DNA of 64,000 bases from Bacteroidota bacterium (lineage in GTDB: Bacteria; Bacteroidota; Bacteroidia; SXHM01), in NCBI GenBank assembly GCA_947479755.1, contig CANKAM010000016.1:1-64000 (forward strand), given 5' to 3'. Shown here in pieces: positions 28,420 through 37,736 of the stretch. A program made the translations under genes and the position numbers. Below the pieces are notes generated by a model that saw only the letters and a program-made list of their open reading frames with translations, was not told the origin of the DNA and did no database searches. The first letter of the stretch is position 1; each line of letters begins with the position of its first letter.

Positions 28420-28495
28420 AACACAGAGAGCACAGTGCAAACAGAGTTTCACAGAGAACTCTGTATTTCTCATCAACCTCCTTTACCTCTGTGTT
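28420..28495. repeat. intergenic inverted repeat (AACACAGAGAG / CTCTGTGTT)
   Basis: The outer arms 28420-28430 and 28487-28495 pair, and CACAGAGAACTCTGT forms an inner stem. It fills the space between the convergent dprA and purT 3' ends. No other copy occurs in the window. Confidence 0.7.
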
Positions 28496-28499
28496 GAAA

Positions 28500-29669
28500 T
28501 CAATATATTAATGTCACTTTTGTAGCAACTTTTTTTGCTTTCTCGATTAATGAAGTAATGTCCGCATCGGGTTTATCGGAAACCAATGCCACCGCCATTC
28601 TGCGATTAGGTCTTGTAGTTGGCTTTCCAAAAATACGAATGTCCGTATCGGATTCTTTTAGTGCTTCTGCAACACCTTCGTAAGTGGGTGGTGTAGGGCT
28701 AATTCTATCTGCAAGAATTACCGCGCTGGCTCCTGCTTTTTCTAATTTAATTTCAGGAATTGGCAAGCCAAGAACAGCACGCAGATGCAATTCAAACTCA
28801 GAAAAATTTTGTGTTCCTGCAAGAGTTACCATTCCTGTATCGTGAGGACGTGGAGACAGTTCAGAGAAGTAAACACCATCTTCACCCAGAAAAAATTCAA
28901 CGCCCCAAATGCCTTGCCCTGTTAAAGCGCTGGTAACTTTTTTAGCCATATCCTGCGCTTCTTCCAATTCCTTTTTGCCAATATTAACAGGTTGCCAGCT
29001 TTCACGATAATCACCGGACTCTTGTCTGTGCCCGATTGGTGGACAAAACAATGTGGGACCGTCTTTCTGGGTTACTGTTAACAATGTTATCTCTGTATCA
29101 AATTTTACAAATGCTTCAACAATGACTTCCTGAATATCACCGCGACTTTTGGTGGTTGCAATTTCCCAAGCTTTATCAATATCAGCTTCGGTTTTTATGG
29201 TGCTTTGCCCTTTGCCCGATGAAGACATGAGCGGTTTTACAACACAAGGAATTCCAACTTCGGATACTGATTTTTTAAATTCTTCTGCAGTAGTTGCAAA
29301 ACGATAATTGGCAGTTTTTAAACCTAACTCTTTTGCAGCCAAATCACGAATTGCTTTGCGGTTCATGGTAAAATTTGCTGCGCGCGCACTAGGAACAACC
29401 TGTATTCCCTGCTTTTCATACTCATAAAAACGTTCTGTTCTGATAGCTTCAATTTCTGGAACTATTAAATCGGGTTTATGCTTAGCAACAATGGCGTCAA
29501 GTGCATTGCCATCCAACATGTCAATTACTTCAAAGGTATCTGCAACCTGCATGGCAGGTGCACCTGAATAAGAGTCAACAGCTATTAAATATTGCCCCAT
29601 TCGTTTTGCTGCAATCACAAATTCTTTTCCCAATTCGCCCGAACCGAGCAGCATTATTTTCTTAATCAT
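28500..29669 (-). CDS. purT: formate-dependent phosphoribosylglycinamide formyltransferase (GAR transformylase 2)
   Basis: The 389-residue ATP-grasp enzyme makes formyl-GAR from GAR, formate and ATP in purine synthesis, independent of folate. Marks are [20 protein letters not shown] at the N-terminus, the ATP-grasp strands [16 protein letters not shown] and [34 protein letters not shown], and [26 protein letters not shown] with the metal ligands. I start it at ATG 29669 (MIKKIMLLG); a longer frame to 29711 adds unlikely residues and would cover a TATTTTTG box. It is an isolated gene. Confidence 0.95.
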   Translation of the reverse strand: MIKKIMLLGSGELGKEFVIAAKRMGQYLIAVDSYSGAPAMQVADTFEVIDMLDGNALDAIVAKHKPDLIVPEIEAIRTERFYEYEKQGIQVVPSARAANFTMNRKAIRDLAAKELGLKTANYRFATTAEEFKKSVSEVGIPCVVKPLMSSSGKGQSTIKTEADIDKAWEIATTKSRGDIQEVIVEAFVKFDTEITLLTVTQKDGPTLFCPPIGHRQESGDYRESWQPVNIGKKELEEAQDMAKKVTSALTGQGIWGVEFFLGEDGVYFSELSPRPHDTGMVTLAGTQNFSEFELHLRAVLGLPIPEIKLEKAGASAVILADRISPTPPTYEGVAEALKESDTDIRIFGKPTTRPNRRMAVALVSDKPDADITSLIEKAKKVATKVTLIY

Positions 29670-29742
29670 GGTCTGTTTTTTAGTGCGGGCAAAAATAAAG
29701 GTTATTAACAAACCCTGTTTTAAACTTTTTTGTCAGTTGTAA

Positions 29743-29771
29743 TTTGTTGCATTATAATCGCTATACATTTG
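29743..29771 (+). promoter_or_regulatory. promoter of the small lipoprotein gene
   Basis: TTTG (29743-29746 region) and TACATTTG (29764-29771) are separated by 17 bases. The ATG follows about 33 bases downstream. Confidence 0.7.
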
Positions 29772-29804
29772 GTGCATTATTAATCTTTAAAACCAATCCA
29801 TATT

Positions 29805-29972
29805 ATGAACAAAATTTTCATGCTCATTTTCGCAGCGGGAACATTCATTTTCGCATCATGCGGAGGAGAACACAAAACCGAAGAAGCTACTACAACAGAA
29901 GCAGCTCCTGCAACAACTGAAGCTGCACCGGCTGCTACAGAAGCTGCTCCTGCAGACACTACACATCACTAG
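29805..29972 (+). CDS. small Ala/Thr/Glu-rich lipoprotein
   Basis: A 55-residue open frame. MNKIFMLIFAAGTFIFASCG is a lipoprotein signal with lipobox FASC (Cys19). The mature part of about 36 residues is low complexity: repeats of TEAAPA/TEAAPAA end in DTTHH. It has its own consensus promoter and a very strong terminator, so it is a deliberate single-gene unit. Short, abundant lipoproteins of this type with Ala/Pro/Thr-rich tails are common in Bacteroidota; the function is unknown. The two C-terminal histidines could bind metal, which is speculative. Confidence 0.82.
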   Translation: MNKIFMLIFAAGTFIFASCGGEHKTEEATTTEAAPATTEAAPAATEAAPADTTHH

Positions 29973-29986
29973 TTTCTGATTTTTTC

Positions 29987-30027
29987 AGGAAATAAAAAAG
30001 GGGCGTAAAGCCCCTTTTTTATTTCCT
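29987..30027. terminator. strong intrinsic terminator
   Basis: A perfect 18-bp stem (AGGAAATAAAAAAGGGGC with its complement) around GTAAA; GGGGC/GCCCC core followed by six T. It ends the small lipoprotein transcript 14 bases after the stop codon. Confidence 0.93.
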
Positions 30028-30050
30028 TTGTATTAATATTACTCATTATT

Positions 30051-33000
30051 ATGGTAATCAATATCAATATGAAATATTTCCAAATTTTTATCTTACTCAT
30101 TTTAATATTTTTTAGAACTGAGTCAATTGCCCAAATAATAATTAACGAAGGTTCTAATAAAAATTATTCAACTATTTCAGATGAAGATGGCGATTTTCCT
30201 GATTGGATAGAATTGTATAATGCCGGAAATGATACTGTTCAATTATCAAATTACTCACTTACCGATGATGTTGAAAATCCAGCTAAATGGATTTTCCCAA
30301 ATGTATCAATGCTGCCGGGTGAATTCAAAACTGTGTTTTGCAGCGGAAAGAATCGCAGGCCAATTTCAGGATTTATAAATGTATTAAATACGGGTACTTT
30401 CAATGCTGTTCTTGGTTGGAATACACATACTTTTTCCAGTCCTTTTTATTGGGACGGAGTTTCAAACATATTAATTAATACCTGTTCCTATAGTTCAACC
30501 GGCTATATTACCAATTCAGTTTTCAATCAATCAGCTACACCATTTAACTCAACACTTCTTGCTTTTCAGGATGGCAGCCCAGATATATGTTCAACAAATT
30601 ATGGCACGCCTGTTTCTCAGCGACCAAATATAAAATTCAATACAGCTATAGTTGGAAACGGAGTTATACAAAACTCTCCTTATGATTATCCTGCTCCATA
30701 CGGCAATTGGTATTGGGCTGCAAAACACCAAATGCTGATCCTTGGCTCAGAGCTTTCTTCGGCAGGATTATCTGAAGGTGATATTACAAGCCTTTCCTTT
30801 GATGTGGTATCAACTGATCCTAATACGTTTTACGATTATATTGATATCTATATGAAGATGGTTTCAATAAATGAAGTTTCTACTGCATTTGAACCGGTGG
30901 ATACAAATAGCTATCTCCACACTAATTTTTCAATTTCAACCGAAGGGGAAACCATCTATCTGTATTCATCTGCACAAATTCAATTAAGCAGTTTGGCTGT
31001 AAATTGCAGCAACCTTGACAACAGTATTGGCTTATTTCCTGATGCATCTTCTGCTATTTCATTTTTTCAAACACCTACCCCTTCTGCTACCAATAATCTA
31101 TCCGATTCATATTCGGGTTATCTTCTTGCGCCTGTTTTTTCTTTAGCATCTGGATTTTATAATGCTCTTAATCTTTCTATAAGCATCAGCAATCCGAACG
31201 GTAATTTCTCATCTATCCGTTATACAACTGATGGAAGTGACCCGACAGAAAGCTCAACGCTTTATACCGGATCACCAATACATAATTTTTCTTCAGCTGC
31301 GTTAAAAGCAAAAGCATTTGCCGATACTGTTTTACAAAGTCCCACTGCTGTTTCTACTTATTTTATGGGGGTAAGTCACGTAACACCAATTTTATCAGTT
31401 GTTACCGACAATGCAAATTTATATGGTGCAGAAGGAATATTTGATAATTGGCAATTTGATTGGCAAAAGGCTGCCTATGTTGAGTATTTTGACTCAACGA
31501 GGCAACTCATTTTTTCTCAAAATGCAGGAATGCAAATTGATGGCGGTGCCGGGGGAAGCCGCTCGAATCCTCAACATTCATTTAGGGTTGAATTAGATCA
31601 TTCGGTATTAGGTGACGGAACAGTTAATTATCCCGTGATACCAAACAGGCCCTACAGAACAAAATACAGTAATTTTTATCTGCGAAACGGAAGTAATCAG
31701 TATTTGATATATCCATACAAGGATGCATGTCAGGTAGAGACAATGGGTGGAGAAACAAATAACTATTATTCGGCATGGAGACCAATTTCGGTTTATATTA
31801 ACGGAGCATACTTTGGTCTTTATGAATTACGCGAAAAATTTGATGAAGAATATTTTAATGAGCAAGAAGATGCCGATCCGGATTCTGTATCAATTTTATC
31901 TCAGAGCTATTGGTATGGAGGAAGTCTCAGACCTGTAGTTGGTTCAGTCGATTCGTTTTACACTTCTTTTGATTCATTTAATGCTTTAGATCCTTCCGAT
32001 ACAGCTTTTTGGGACTTAGCAGATCCTTATTTTGATATGAAGTGGTATAATGATTACATCATAGCTGAATCCTGGATGGGTAATATTGATTGGCCATACA
32101 ACAATATTAAAATCTACCGCTCAAACAAGACTAATTACAGATGGCGATTCTGTATTATAGATATGGAACTTGCTATGGCGCCCAATAGCGCTACTGACTG
32201 CTACTTTGATCACATTAATTTTATGTTGAATTATGATCCTTCATATAAGTATATTAATATCTGGCAGAAAGGAATTCAAAACGCAAAATTTAAAAACTAT
32301 TTTATTAATCGTTTTGCGGATTTAATGAATACATCTTATCACATTAATCGCACCATACTTATAGAAAACAGCATGTACAATCAAACTGTTTTAGAAATGG
32401 AAAAAGAGTATGCACGATGGGGTGACCCGAATAATGTTCCCCAGCAAATGACTGATTTCTACAACAACCACCTTACATTTCAGTCTCAGATTACGGAAAG
32501 AAGTACTCAGGTCAGGAATCATATAGAATCCAATTTTGCTTTAAACGGTCAGGTAGATGTAACGTTGAATGTTATTCCCGAAGGAGCCGGAATAATAAAA
32601 ATAAACACAATCATTCCGGATTCCTTGCCATGGACCGGTATTTATTTTGATGGAAATCCTGTTAGAATTACTGTTATTCCAAACCCTGGTTTTGATTTTC
32701 AATATTGGGACGTAAATTCAGTATTGACAGCGCTGGATACTAATCTATCAATTGAGCTTAATATTTCTTCTGATGCTGTTTTTAATGCTGTTTTTACTGC
32801 AAGTCCTTTTGCAGGAAAACTTGCAATCAGCGAATTAAATTATCATTCAGACAGCACCCGAAATTCAGGAGACTGGATTGAGTTTCATAATTATGGAACT
32901 GCCGCAATGAATATTTCAGGTTGGAGATTTTCTGATGGTGTTATTTACCATAATTACGTTTTTCCCGAATCAACATTAATCCAACCTGGTGGATATCTTG

Positions 33001-35015
33001 TATTAGCTGAAGACACATTAAAATTTCATTCTCAGAATCCTGGAATACCAGTTTTTGGATCTTTGGAATTTGGTTTCAGTAATTCGAATGAAACACTCTC
33101 CCTTTATAATTATTCAAATGATTTGAAACTTTCGGTTCATTATGATGATTCTATACCCTGGCCTATTGCAGCTGACGGTTATGGACGAACGCTGGAATTT
33201 TTAAACGACACACTTAACCCTTCAATTCCCGAAAATTTGTTTGCCGGTTGTATTGGCGGTTCGCCAGGTGAGGCTTATTCTGCCTGCGAAGAAGAAATTA
33301 TTTTCAGCGAGATAAATTATCAATCAACTCTGACAGCAAACGCGGGTGATTGGGTAGAACTTCATAATCTGAGTTCTCAAGCAACTGATATTTCAGGATG
33401 GCAATTTAAAGATAACGACAACACGCACATTTTTACAATTCCCTCCGGAACAATTCTTCCACCCTCAGGATATCTTGTTGTTTATGGTAATACAACAAAT
33501 TTCAATTCCCGTTTTCCCTCTGTTACAAATAAAACCGGGCCATTTTCTTTTGGGTTAAGCAACCTTGGCGAGGCAATTCGTTTATTTGATGCAACAGGAA
33601 GACTTTTCCAATCCGTTGTTTATGATGAGGCGTCACCATGGCCATCAGGTGCTTCAGGAAATGGATTCACGTTGGAATTGCTTGATCAACAAGGTAATTT
33701 TTGTGACGGAACAAATTGGGTTAACGGATGTCTTGAAGGTTCACCAGGCGGACCAATGGCGCCTTGTGAAGATCAAATTACATTCACTGAATTAAACTAC
33801 CATTCAGACTCAACAATAAATGCAGGCGACTGGATAGAGCTTTATAACTTCAGCAACAATCCAGCTGATTTATCAAGATGGAAATTTACCGATAGTATTA
33901 TTTCCCATAACTATATTTTTCCTGAAGGAACCATTATTCAACCGGGCGAATGGTTGGTTTTAGCTGAAGACACTGCTTTATTTCATTCGCAACATCCCGG
34001 AATACTTGTAACGGGTCCATTAGGTTTTAATTTTGACAACTCTAACCAAGCACTAACGCTTTTATTTTATTCTGATTATCCTGTTATTTCTATGCATTAT
34101 CAGGATACTATTCCCTGGCCTAAGGTTGCAGATGGATTTGGACGAACATTGGAAATCATTAATGAAACTCTTGATCCCGCTCTGCCAACAAGTTGGTTTG
34201 GCGGTTGCATAGGAGGTTCTCCGGGCGGTCCATTTACTCCATGTAATGAACAAATTATTTTCAGTGAAATAAATTATCACTCAGATCCCGTAACGGATGC
34301 AGGTGATTGGGTTGAACTTTATAATAAAGGTTCAGTAGCAACCGATATTTCCGGATGGAGATTAAGTAATGACAGTAATGCCAACATTTATAGTCTGCCA
34401 ACAAACACAATTTTACCTGCATCCGGTTACCTTGTTATTTTTGGAGATGAAGTAAACTTCAATTACCGTTTTTCATCTGTTACAAATAAAATAGGACCAT
34501 TTGCATTTGAACTTAACAATGCCGGTGATGCCTTAAGATTGTATGATGATGCAGGAAAACTAAACCAATCAATGGTTTACTACGAAGCTAACCCTTGGCC
34601 GCAAGGAGCAGCCGGAAATGGATTTACCTTAGAACTCATAGATACAGCTGGAAATTTTTCTGATGGATTAAACTGGATGGATGGTTGTCCTGAAGGATCA
34701 CCAGGAGGACCTTACTTTTTCCCATGTTTTACAACAAGTACAGAATCCGATTCTGAATTTTTAAATGTTAAATTTTTTCCAAATCCCTCAAACGGAAAAT
34801 TCAACATTAATATTGAAGAACAAGGAAACGAAACAGCTCCCGTACTCATTGAAATTTTTAATGTTGTAGGTGAAAAGATTTTTGAATCGTATTCAACAAA
34901 AAGACAAAATTCAATTCCTGTTGATATTAGTAATAATGCGAAAGGAATTTATTTTGTAAAAGTTCACATTGGAAATAGAAATTTTACAGGGAAAATTGTA
35001 ATCGGTTCAAAATAA
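30051..35015 (+). CDS. giant CotH-kinase / lamin-tail-domain surface protein with T9SS type-A sorting domain
   Basis: A 1654-residue exported protein; an equally good start is ATG 30069 (MKYFQIFILL), which begins the signal peptide. Order: a lamin-tail domain (LTD, about 30-130), a lectin-like region, a chitobiase-type Ig segment (IRYTTDGSDPTESSTLYTG), a CotH kinase domain (about 450-840; YFGLYELREKFDEEYF, WRFCIIDMELAMAP), then a bacterial-repeat-like linker. Four more LTDs arranged A-B-A'-B' (32818-34725) and a type-A sorting domain (FFPNPSNGKFNINIEE ... KGIYFVKVHI) complete it. CotH proteins phosphorylate partner proteins in spore coats; here the target is unknown. The gene looks more A/T-rich than its neighbours. 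Confidence 0.9.
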   Translation: MVININMKYFQIFILLILIFFRTESIAQIIINEGSNKNYSTISDEDGDFPDWIELYNAGNDTVQLSNYSLTDDVENPAKWIFPNVSMLPGEFKTVFCSGKNRRPISGFINVLNTGTFNAVLGWNTHTFSSPFYWDGVSNILINTCSYSSTGYITNSVFNQSATPFNSTLLAFQDGSPDICSTNYGTPVSQRPNIKFNTAIVGNGVIQNSPYDYPAPYGNWYWAAKHQMLILGSELSSAGLSEGDITSLSFDVVSTDPNTFYDYIDIYMKMVSINEVSTAFEPVDTNSYLHTNFSISTEGETIYLYSSAQIQLSSLAVNCSNLDNSIGLFPDASSAISFFQTPTPSATNNLSDSYSGYLLAPVFSLASGFYNALNLSISISNPNGNFSSIRYTTDGSDPTESSTLYTGSPIHNFSSAALKAKAFADTVLQSPTAVSTYFMGVSHVTPILSVVTDNANLYGAEGIFDNWQFDWQKAAYVEYFDSTRQLIFSQNAGMQIDGGAGGSRSNPQHSFRVELDHSVLGDGTVNYPVIPNRPYRTKYSNFYLRNGSNQYLIYPYKDACQVETMGGETNNYYSAWRPISVYINGAYFGLYELREKFDEEYFNEQEDADPDSVSILSQSYWYGGSLRPVVGSVDSFYTSFDSFNALDPSDTAFWDLADPYFDMKWYNDYIIAESWMGNIDWPYNNIKIYRSNKTNYRWRFCIIDMELAMAPNSATDCYFDHINFMLNYDPSYKYINIWQKGIQNAKFKNYFINRFADLMNTSYHINRTILIENSMYNQTVLEMEKEYARWGDPNNVPQQMTDFYNNHLTFQSQITERSTQVRNHIESNFALNGQVDVTLNVIPEGAGIIKINTIIPDSLPWTGIYFDGNPVRITVIPNPGFDFQYWDVNSVLTALDTNLSIELNISSDAVFNAVFTASPFAGKLAISELNYHSDSTRNSGDWIEFHNYGTAAMNISGWRFSDGVIYHNYVFPESTLIQPGGYLVLAEDTLKFHSQNPGIPVFGSLEFGFSNSNETLSLYNYSNDLKLSVHYDDSIPWPIAADGYGRTLEFLNDTLNPSIPENLFAGCIGGSPGEAYSACEEEIIFSEINYQSTLTANAGDWVELHNLSSQATDISGWQFKDNDNTHIFTIPSGTILPPSGYLVVYGNTTNFNSRFPSVTNKTGPFSFGLSNLGEAIRLFDATGRLFQSVVYDEASPWPSGASGNGFTLELLDQQGNFCDGTNWVNGCLEGSPGGPMAPCEDQITFTELNYHSDSTINAGDWIELYNFSNNPADLSRWKFTDSIISHNYIFPEGTIIQPGEWLVLAEDTALFHSQHPGILVTGPLGFNFDNSNQALTLLFYSDYPVISMHYQDTIPWPKVADGFGRTLEIINETLDPALPTSWFGGCIGGSPGGPFTPCNEQIIFSEINYHSDPVTDAGDWVELYNKGSVATDISGWRLSNDSNANIYSLPTNTILPASGYLVIFGDEVNFNYRFSSVTNKIGPFAFELNNAGDALRLYDDAGKLNQSMVYYEANPWPQGAAGNGFTLELIDTAGNFSDGLNWMDGCPEGSPGGPYFFPCFTTSTESDSEFLNVKFFPNPSNGKFNINIEEQGNETAPVLIEIFNVVGEKIFESYSTKRQNSIPVDISNNAKGIYFVKVHIGNRNFTGKIVIGSK

Positions 35016-35056
35016 ATTTGGGGAGAATTATTAAGAGGAACTGAAATATTTGAGAA

Positions 35057-36664
35057 CTATTTTAACTCTTCCAATGCCCTTTTCAAAATAGCGTCATCAC
35101 TTAGAATTACAGGATAATATCCTTCATCGTTCCAAATGTTACGGGCAATGATGGCTTTGATTTGTAGTTTGATGTAATCAGCAGAAACTTTTACACCGTG
35201 TTCGTCTTTCTTCACACCTTTATTTTCGGCATAAATCACAAAGTCATTGAGCATTTTTTCAGAAACAGAAAACTGTTTATTGAAACTTTCAAAAGATTTA
35301 TAAGCAGCCAAAGAGCCACGGTTTTTATCAGCATAATCAAATGCAAACTGGTTTACTAAACCTTTACTGAAAACAGCAGAAAGATATTTTGAAAGTCTTG
35401 TTGTATCAACCGGGACAAAAACATCGGGCATAATTCCACCACCACCGTAAACAACTTTTCCTCCGGGTGTTGTGAATTTGAGTGAGTCGCTGAATTGAAT
35501 GCTGTCTTTATTATATAGCTCCCCGTTTTCAATCCGGTCGTAATATTCCTCGTAATACTCATCAACATTATGGGTGTAGGGTTTTTGAATACTTCTTCCG
35601 GTTGGTGTATAATACCGTGCAATCGTTAAACGTATAGCTGAACCATCAGGCAAATCAACCTGTTCCTGCACCAATCCTTTACCAAAAGTTCTGCGACCGA
35701 TTATAGTTCCTCTGTCATTATCCTGCACTGCACCTGCAAGAATTTCACTGGCCGAAGCGGAACCTTCATCCACCAAAATAATCAATGGCTTATTTTCAAA
35801 ATCACCATTCGAAGTAGCAAAATGATTCTGACGCGGACGAGCTTTGCCTTCGGTGTAGACAATCATTTTCTTGTTGGGTAGAAACTCATCAGCAAGGTCA
35901 TTTGCTGCATTTAAATAGCCACCGGGATTTCCGCGGAGGTCGAGAATTAATTTCTGTAATCCTGCTTTTTCCAGTTTTTCAAATGCTTCTAAATATTCAT
36001 CATAAGTAGTAGCACCAAAGCGACTGATTTTGATATAACCGGTTCCAGCATTCAGCATAAAAGCTACATCAATGCTGTGGATAGGAATTGTTCCGCGCGT
36101 AATGTTGTATTCTATCAAATCTTTTGCGCCCCTGCGGAAAATATGGATGTTCACTTCCGTCCCTCCTTTTCCGCGCAGCTTGTCCATTACATCTTTTGAT
36201 TTTATTCCGTTTCCGGCAACGGTTTGTCCTTCAATTTTTACAATGCGGTCGCCCGGCTGAATGCCCAATTTTTGAGAAGGCCCGCCTGAGATAGGGGCAA
36301 TCACCACAATTGTATCATCAATAATATTGAACTCCACTCCTATTCCTTCAAACTTCCCTTCTAGCGGTTCGTTCATAGCTTGCAATTCTTTTGCAGGAAT
36401 GTAGGACGAATGCGGGTCGAGCGATTGAAGCAGTTTTGTGATCGTTTCTTCGGTGAGTGAATCCATGCTCACCGTGTCCACATATTCCTGCTCAATATAA
36501 TTGAGAATTTCGGTGAGCTTGTGATGTTGCGGTTTTACAACGGGCTTGAATAAATTATGACCGGCTTCGGCATTCAGATTTACACCTACATAAATACCAC
36601 CCACCAACACCAATGCGAACAAGATTGGAAAATAAATAAACGGGCGAAACGAATTATTGCTCAT
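35057..36664 (-). CDS. S41-family C-terminal processing peptidase (CtpA/Prc-like)
   Basis: The 535-residue periplasmic protease starts with an N-terminal membrane anchor or signal (residues 8-28). A PDZ domain (about 95-180; GIGVEFNIIDDTIVVIAPISGG, GIQPGDRIVKIEG) follows, then the S41 core. The Ser-Lys catalytic dyad is in VDEGSASASEILAGA (Ser of GSAS) and GRRTFGKGLVQ (Lys). It cleaves exported proteins near their C-termini. It is the second gene of a pair: its ATG is 2 bases after the stop of the dCMP deaminase, so the two are co-transcribed, a pairing with no obvious functional logic. Confidence 0.94.
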   Translation of the reverse strand: MSNNSFRPFIYFPILFALVLVGGIYVGVNLNAEAGHNLFKPVVKPQHHKLTEILNYIEQEYVDTVSMDSLTEETITKLLQSLDPHSSYIPAKELQAMNEPLEGKFEGIGVEFNIIDDTIVVIAPISGGPSQKLGIQPGDRIVKIEGQTVAGNGIKSKDVMDKLRGKGGTEVNIHIFRRGAKDLIEYNITRGTIPIHSIDVAFMLNAGTGYIKISRFGATTYDEYLEAFEKLEKAGLQKLILDLRGNPGGYLNAANDLADEFLPNKKMIVYTEGKARPRQNHFATSNGDFENKPLIILVDEGSASASEILAGAVQDNDRGTIIGRRTFGKGLVQEQVDLPDGSAIRLTIARYYTPTGRSIQKPYTHNVDEYYEEYYDRIENGELYNKDSIQFSDSLKFTTPGGKVVYGGGGIMPDVFVPVDTTRLSKYLSAVFSKGLVNQFAFDYADKNRGSLAAYKSFESFNKQFSVSEKMLNDFVIYAENKGVKKDEHGVKVSADYIKLQIKAIIARNIWNDEGYYPVILSDDAILKRALEELK

Positions 36665-36666
36665 GC

Positions 36667-37116
36667 TCAGATTTGCGCAATTTGCAGGACATCTACTCCT
36701 GCATCGCGCAAGAAATCAACTCCGGTTGTGTCTTTATATTCGTTGATGTAAACCAAACGTTTAATGCCTGATTGCAAAATAAGTTTGCTGCATTCTTTAC
36801 AAGGTGAAAGTGTTAGATATAATGTTGCGCTACGTGCATTGTTGGTTGAACGTGCTACTTTCATAATGGCATTTGCCTCGGCATGCAAAACATACCACCA
36901 GGTTTCACCTTCGGGATTTTCGCAATCATTTGGGAAGCCGGTTGGAGTTCCGTTGTAGCCATCGGAGATAATCATGCCCTCCTTAACAATCAGGCTGCCT
37001 ACTTGTTTGCGTTTGCAGTGCGAAAGTTTTGCCCATTCCAAAGCCATTTTCAGGTAAGCCTTGTCGTAGCGTTCCTGCTTTTTATCGCTGCTGTACTTTA
37101 TGAAACCTTCGTCCAC
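36667..37116 (-). CDS. deoxycytidylate (dCMP) deaminase-family protein
   Basis: The zinc-dependent deaminase converts dCMP to dUMP for thymidylate synthesis. Zinc ligands are His in VLHAEANAIM (HAE, with the catalytic Glu) and the Cys pair in SPCKECSKLI; CKRKQVGSLIV and SDGYNGTPTGFPNDC are also family marks. I choose a GTG start at 37116 (149 residues, typical family length). The longer frame from ATG 37179 (170 residues) would place its first codons across a perfect TAGTTTTG promoter box at 37137-37144. The next gene, S41 peptidase, follows 2 bases after the stop. Confidence 0.87.
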   Translation of the reverse strand: MDEGFIKYSSDKKQERYDKAYLKMALEWAKLSHCKRKQVGSLIVKEGMIISDGYNGTPTGFPNDCENPEGETWWYVLHAEANAIMKVARSTNNARSATLYLTLSPCKECSKLILQSGIKRLVYINEYKDTTGVDFLRDAGVDVLQIAQI

Positions 37117-37136
37117 GTTTATTTTGAATAGAGCGG

Positions 37137-37144
37137 CAAAACTA
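37137..37144 (-). promoter_or_regulatory. -7 promoter box of the deaminase-protease pair
   Basis: TAGTTTTG on the minus strand matches TAnnTTTG exactly, 20 bases before the GTG start I prefer. A TTTG (37160-37163) lies 15 bases upstream, shorter than the usual 17-19 spacing. Confidence 0.55.
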
Positions 37145-37200
37145 CGATTATCGCTAAAACAAAAATCCCTGTTAACCATTTTTAGTAAATAGGGAAAATA

Positions 37201-37230
37201 AAGAAGGCAGAGAAAAATCTCTGCCTTCTT
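37201..37230 (-). terminator. duplicated copy of the tRNA-Leu terminator
   Basis: A 13-bp stem (AAGAAGGCAGAGA and complement) around AAAA, with an A-run to its left that is a T-tail on the minus strand. It is nearly identical to the hairpin at 37611-37642 that ends the intact tRNA gene, so it was copied together with the tRNA fragment next to it. Confidence 0.85.
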
Positions 37231-37296
37231 GTACCCGGAGCCGGTCCCGATAGCTATCGGGACGAACCGGCACGGTTTCCTACAGGTGTTTGAGAC
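37231..37296 (-). pseudogene. 3'-half relic of tRNA-Leu(CAA) interrupted by an 18-bp palindrome
   Basis: Read on the minus strand it matches the intact tRNA from GTCTCAAACACC in the anticodon arm to the 3' end. Only three substitutions stand out, apart from the T-loop. There, the three bases ACT are replaced by TCCCGATAGCTATCGGGA (37245-37262). Homology starts sharply at the anticodon arm and continues through the copied terminator. It cannot be a functional tRNA because the 5' half is missing. Confidence 0.88.
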
Positions 37297-37305
37297 TAAA
37301 TGATT

Positions 37306-37593
37306 CTATACTTCATATTTTGCCTTTAGTTTATGAGCTATTTCAGGATACTTTTTCAAGTTCTGAATGTAGGTTCTGCTTTTCATCCTTTTTATATGAG
37401 TCTCAATTCCTCTTGCTTGTGTATAATCTAACTCATCAATGAAAAAGAACAATTCCCAATCATCAGCATTTGTAGTAAAACTCTTGGCAAATTCCTTGTT
37501 GAAATGTTGACCCATTCTGTAAGATAAATCCTTACAGCTTCCTATATAGAAACTATCAAGATGATTTGAATAAAGAATATAAACAGAGGCCAT
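37306..37593 (-). CDS. GIY-YIG nuclease-domain protein within a tRNA-Leu duplication
   Basis: The 95-residue protein is a minimal GIY-YIG domain of UPF0213 type. VYILYS (residues 4-9) and FYIGSC (15-20) are the two motif strands, Arg in YRMGQHF the catalytic arginine and Glu in GIETHIKRMKSR the metal-binding glutamate, so it looks active. I start it at ATG 37593 (MASVYILYS); a longer frame runs back through the tRNA terminator into the tRNA and is not credible. The gene lies between an intact tRNA-Leu and a 3' tRNA-Leu relic. A TATTTTTG box overlapping the tRNA terminator's T-tail (37605-37612 region) could be its promoter. It may be a homing-type nuclease. Confidence 0.82.
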   Translation of the reverse strand: MASVYILYSNHLDSFYIGSCKDLSYRMGQHFNKEFAKSFTTNADDWELFFFIDELDYTQARGIETHIKRMKSRTYIQNLKKYPEIAHKLKAKYEV

Positions 37594-37610
37594 GTGTGCA
37601 GTACAAAAAT

Positions 37611-37642
37611 AAAGAAGGCAGAGATAAATCTCTGCCTTCTTT
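37611..37642 (-). terminator. intrinsic terminator of tRNA-Leu
   Basis: A perfect 14-bp stem (AAAGAAGGCAGAGA with its complement) and a TAAA loop, followed on the minus strand by a T-rich tail. It starts directly after the tRNA 3' end. Confidence 0.9.
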
Positions 37643-37643
37643 G

Positions 37644-37723
37644 TACCCAGAGCCGGAGTCGAACCGGCACGGTTTCCCACAGGTGTTTGAGACCAGCGCG
37701 TCTACCAATTCCGCCATCTGGGC
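37644..37723 (-). tRNA. tRNA-Leu (anticodon CAA)
   Basis: The 80-base minus-strand gene folds as a class II tRNA. The acceptor stem is GCCCAGA / TCTGGGT with a G-U first pair and discriminator A. The D arm is GCGGAATTGGTAGACGC; the anticodon loop is CTCAAAC giving CAA; the variable arm is short (TGTGGGAAACCGT); the T arm GCCGGTTCGACTCCGGC is perfect. The anticodon stem has one T-T mismatch. CCA is not encoded. Two broken copies flank it, at 37231-37296 and 37737-37782. Confidence 0.93.
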
Positions 37724-37736
37724 ATTCAGGTTTCTT

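Noticed and set aside
37116-37179. The longer start of the dCMP deaminase at 37179
   Set aside because: It would place a perfect TAGTTTTG promoter box inside the coding region and adds 21 residues not typical of the family. The GTG at 37116 gives the usual length, though this is not proven.
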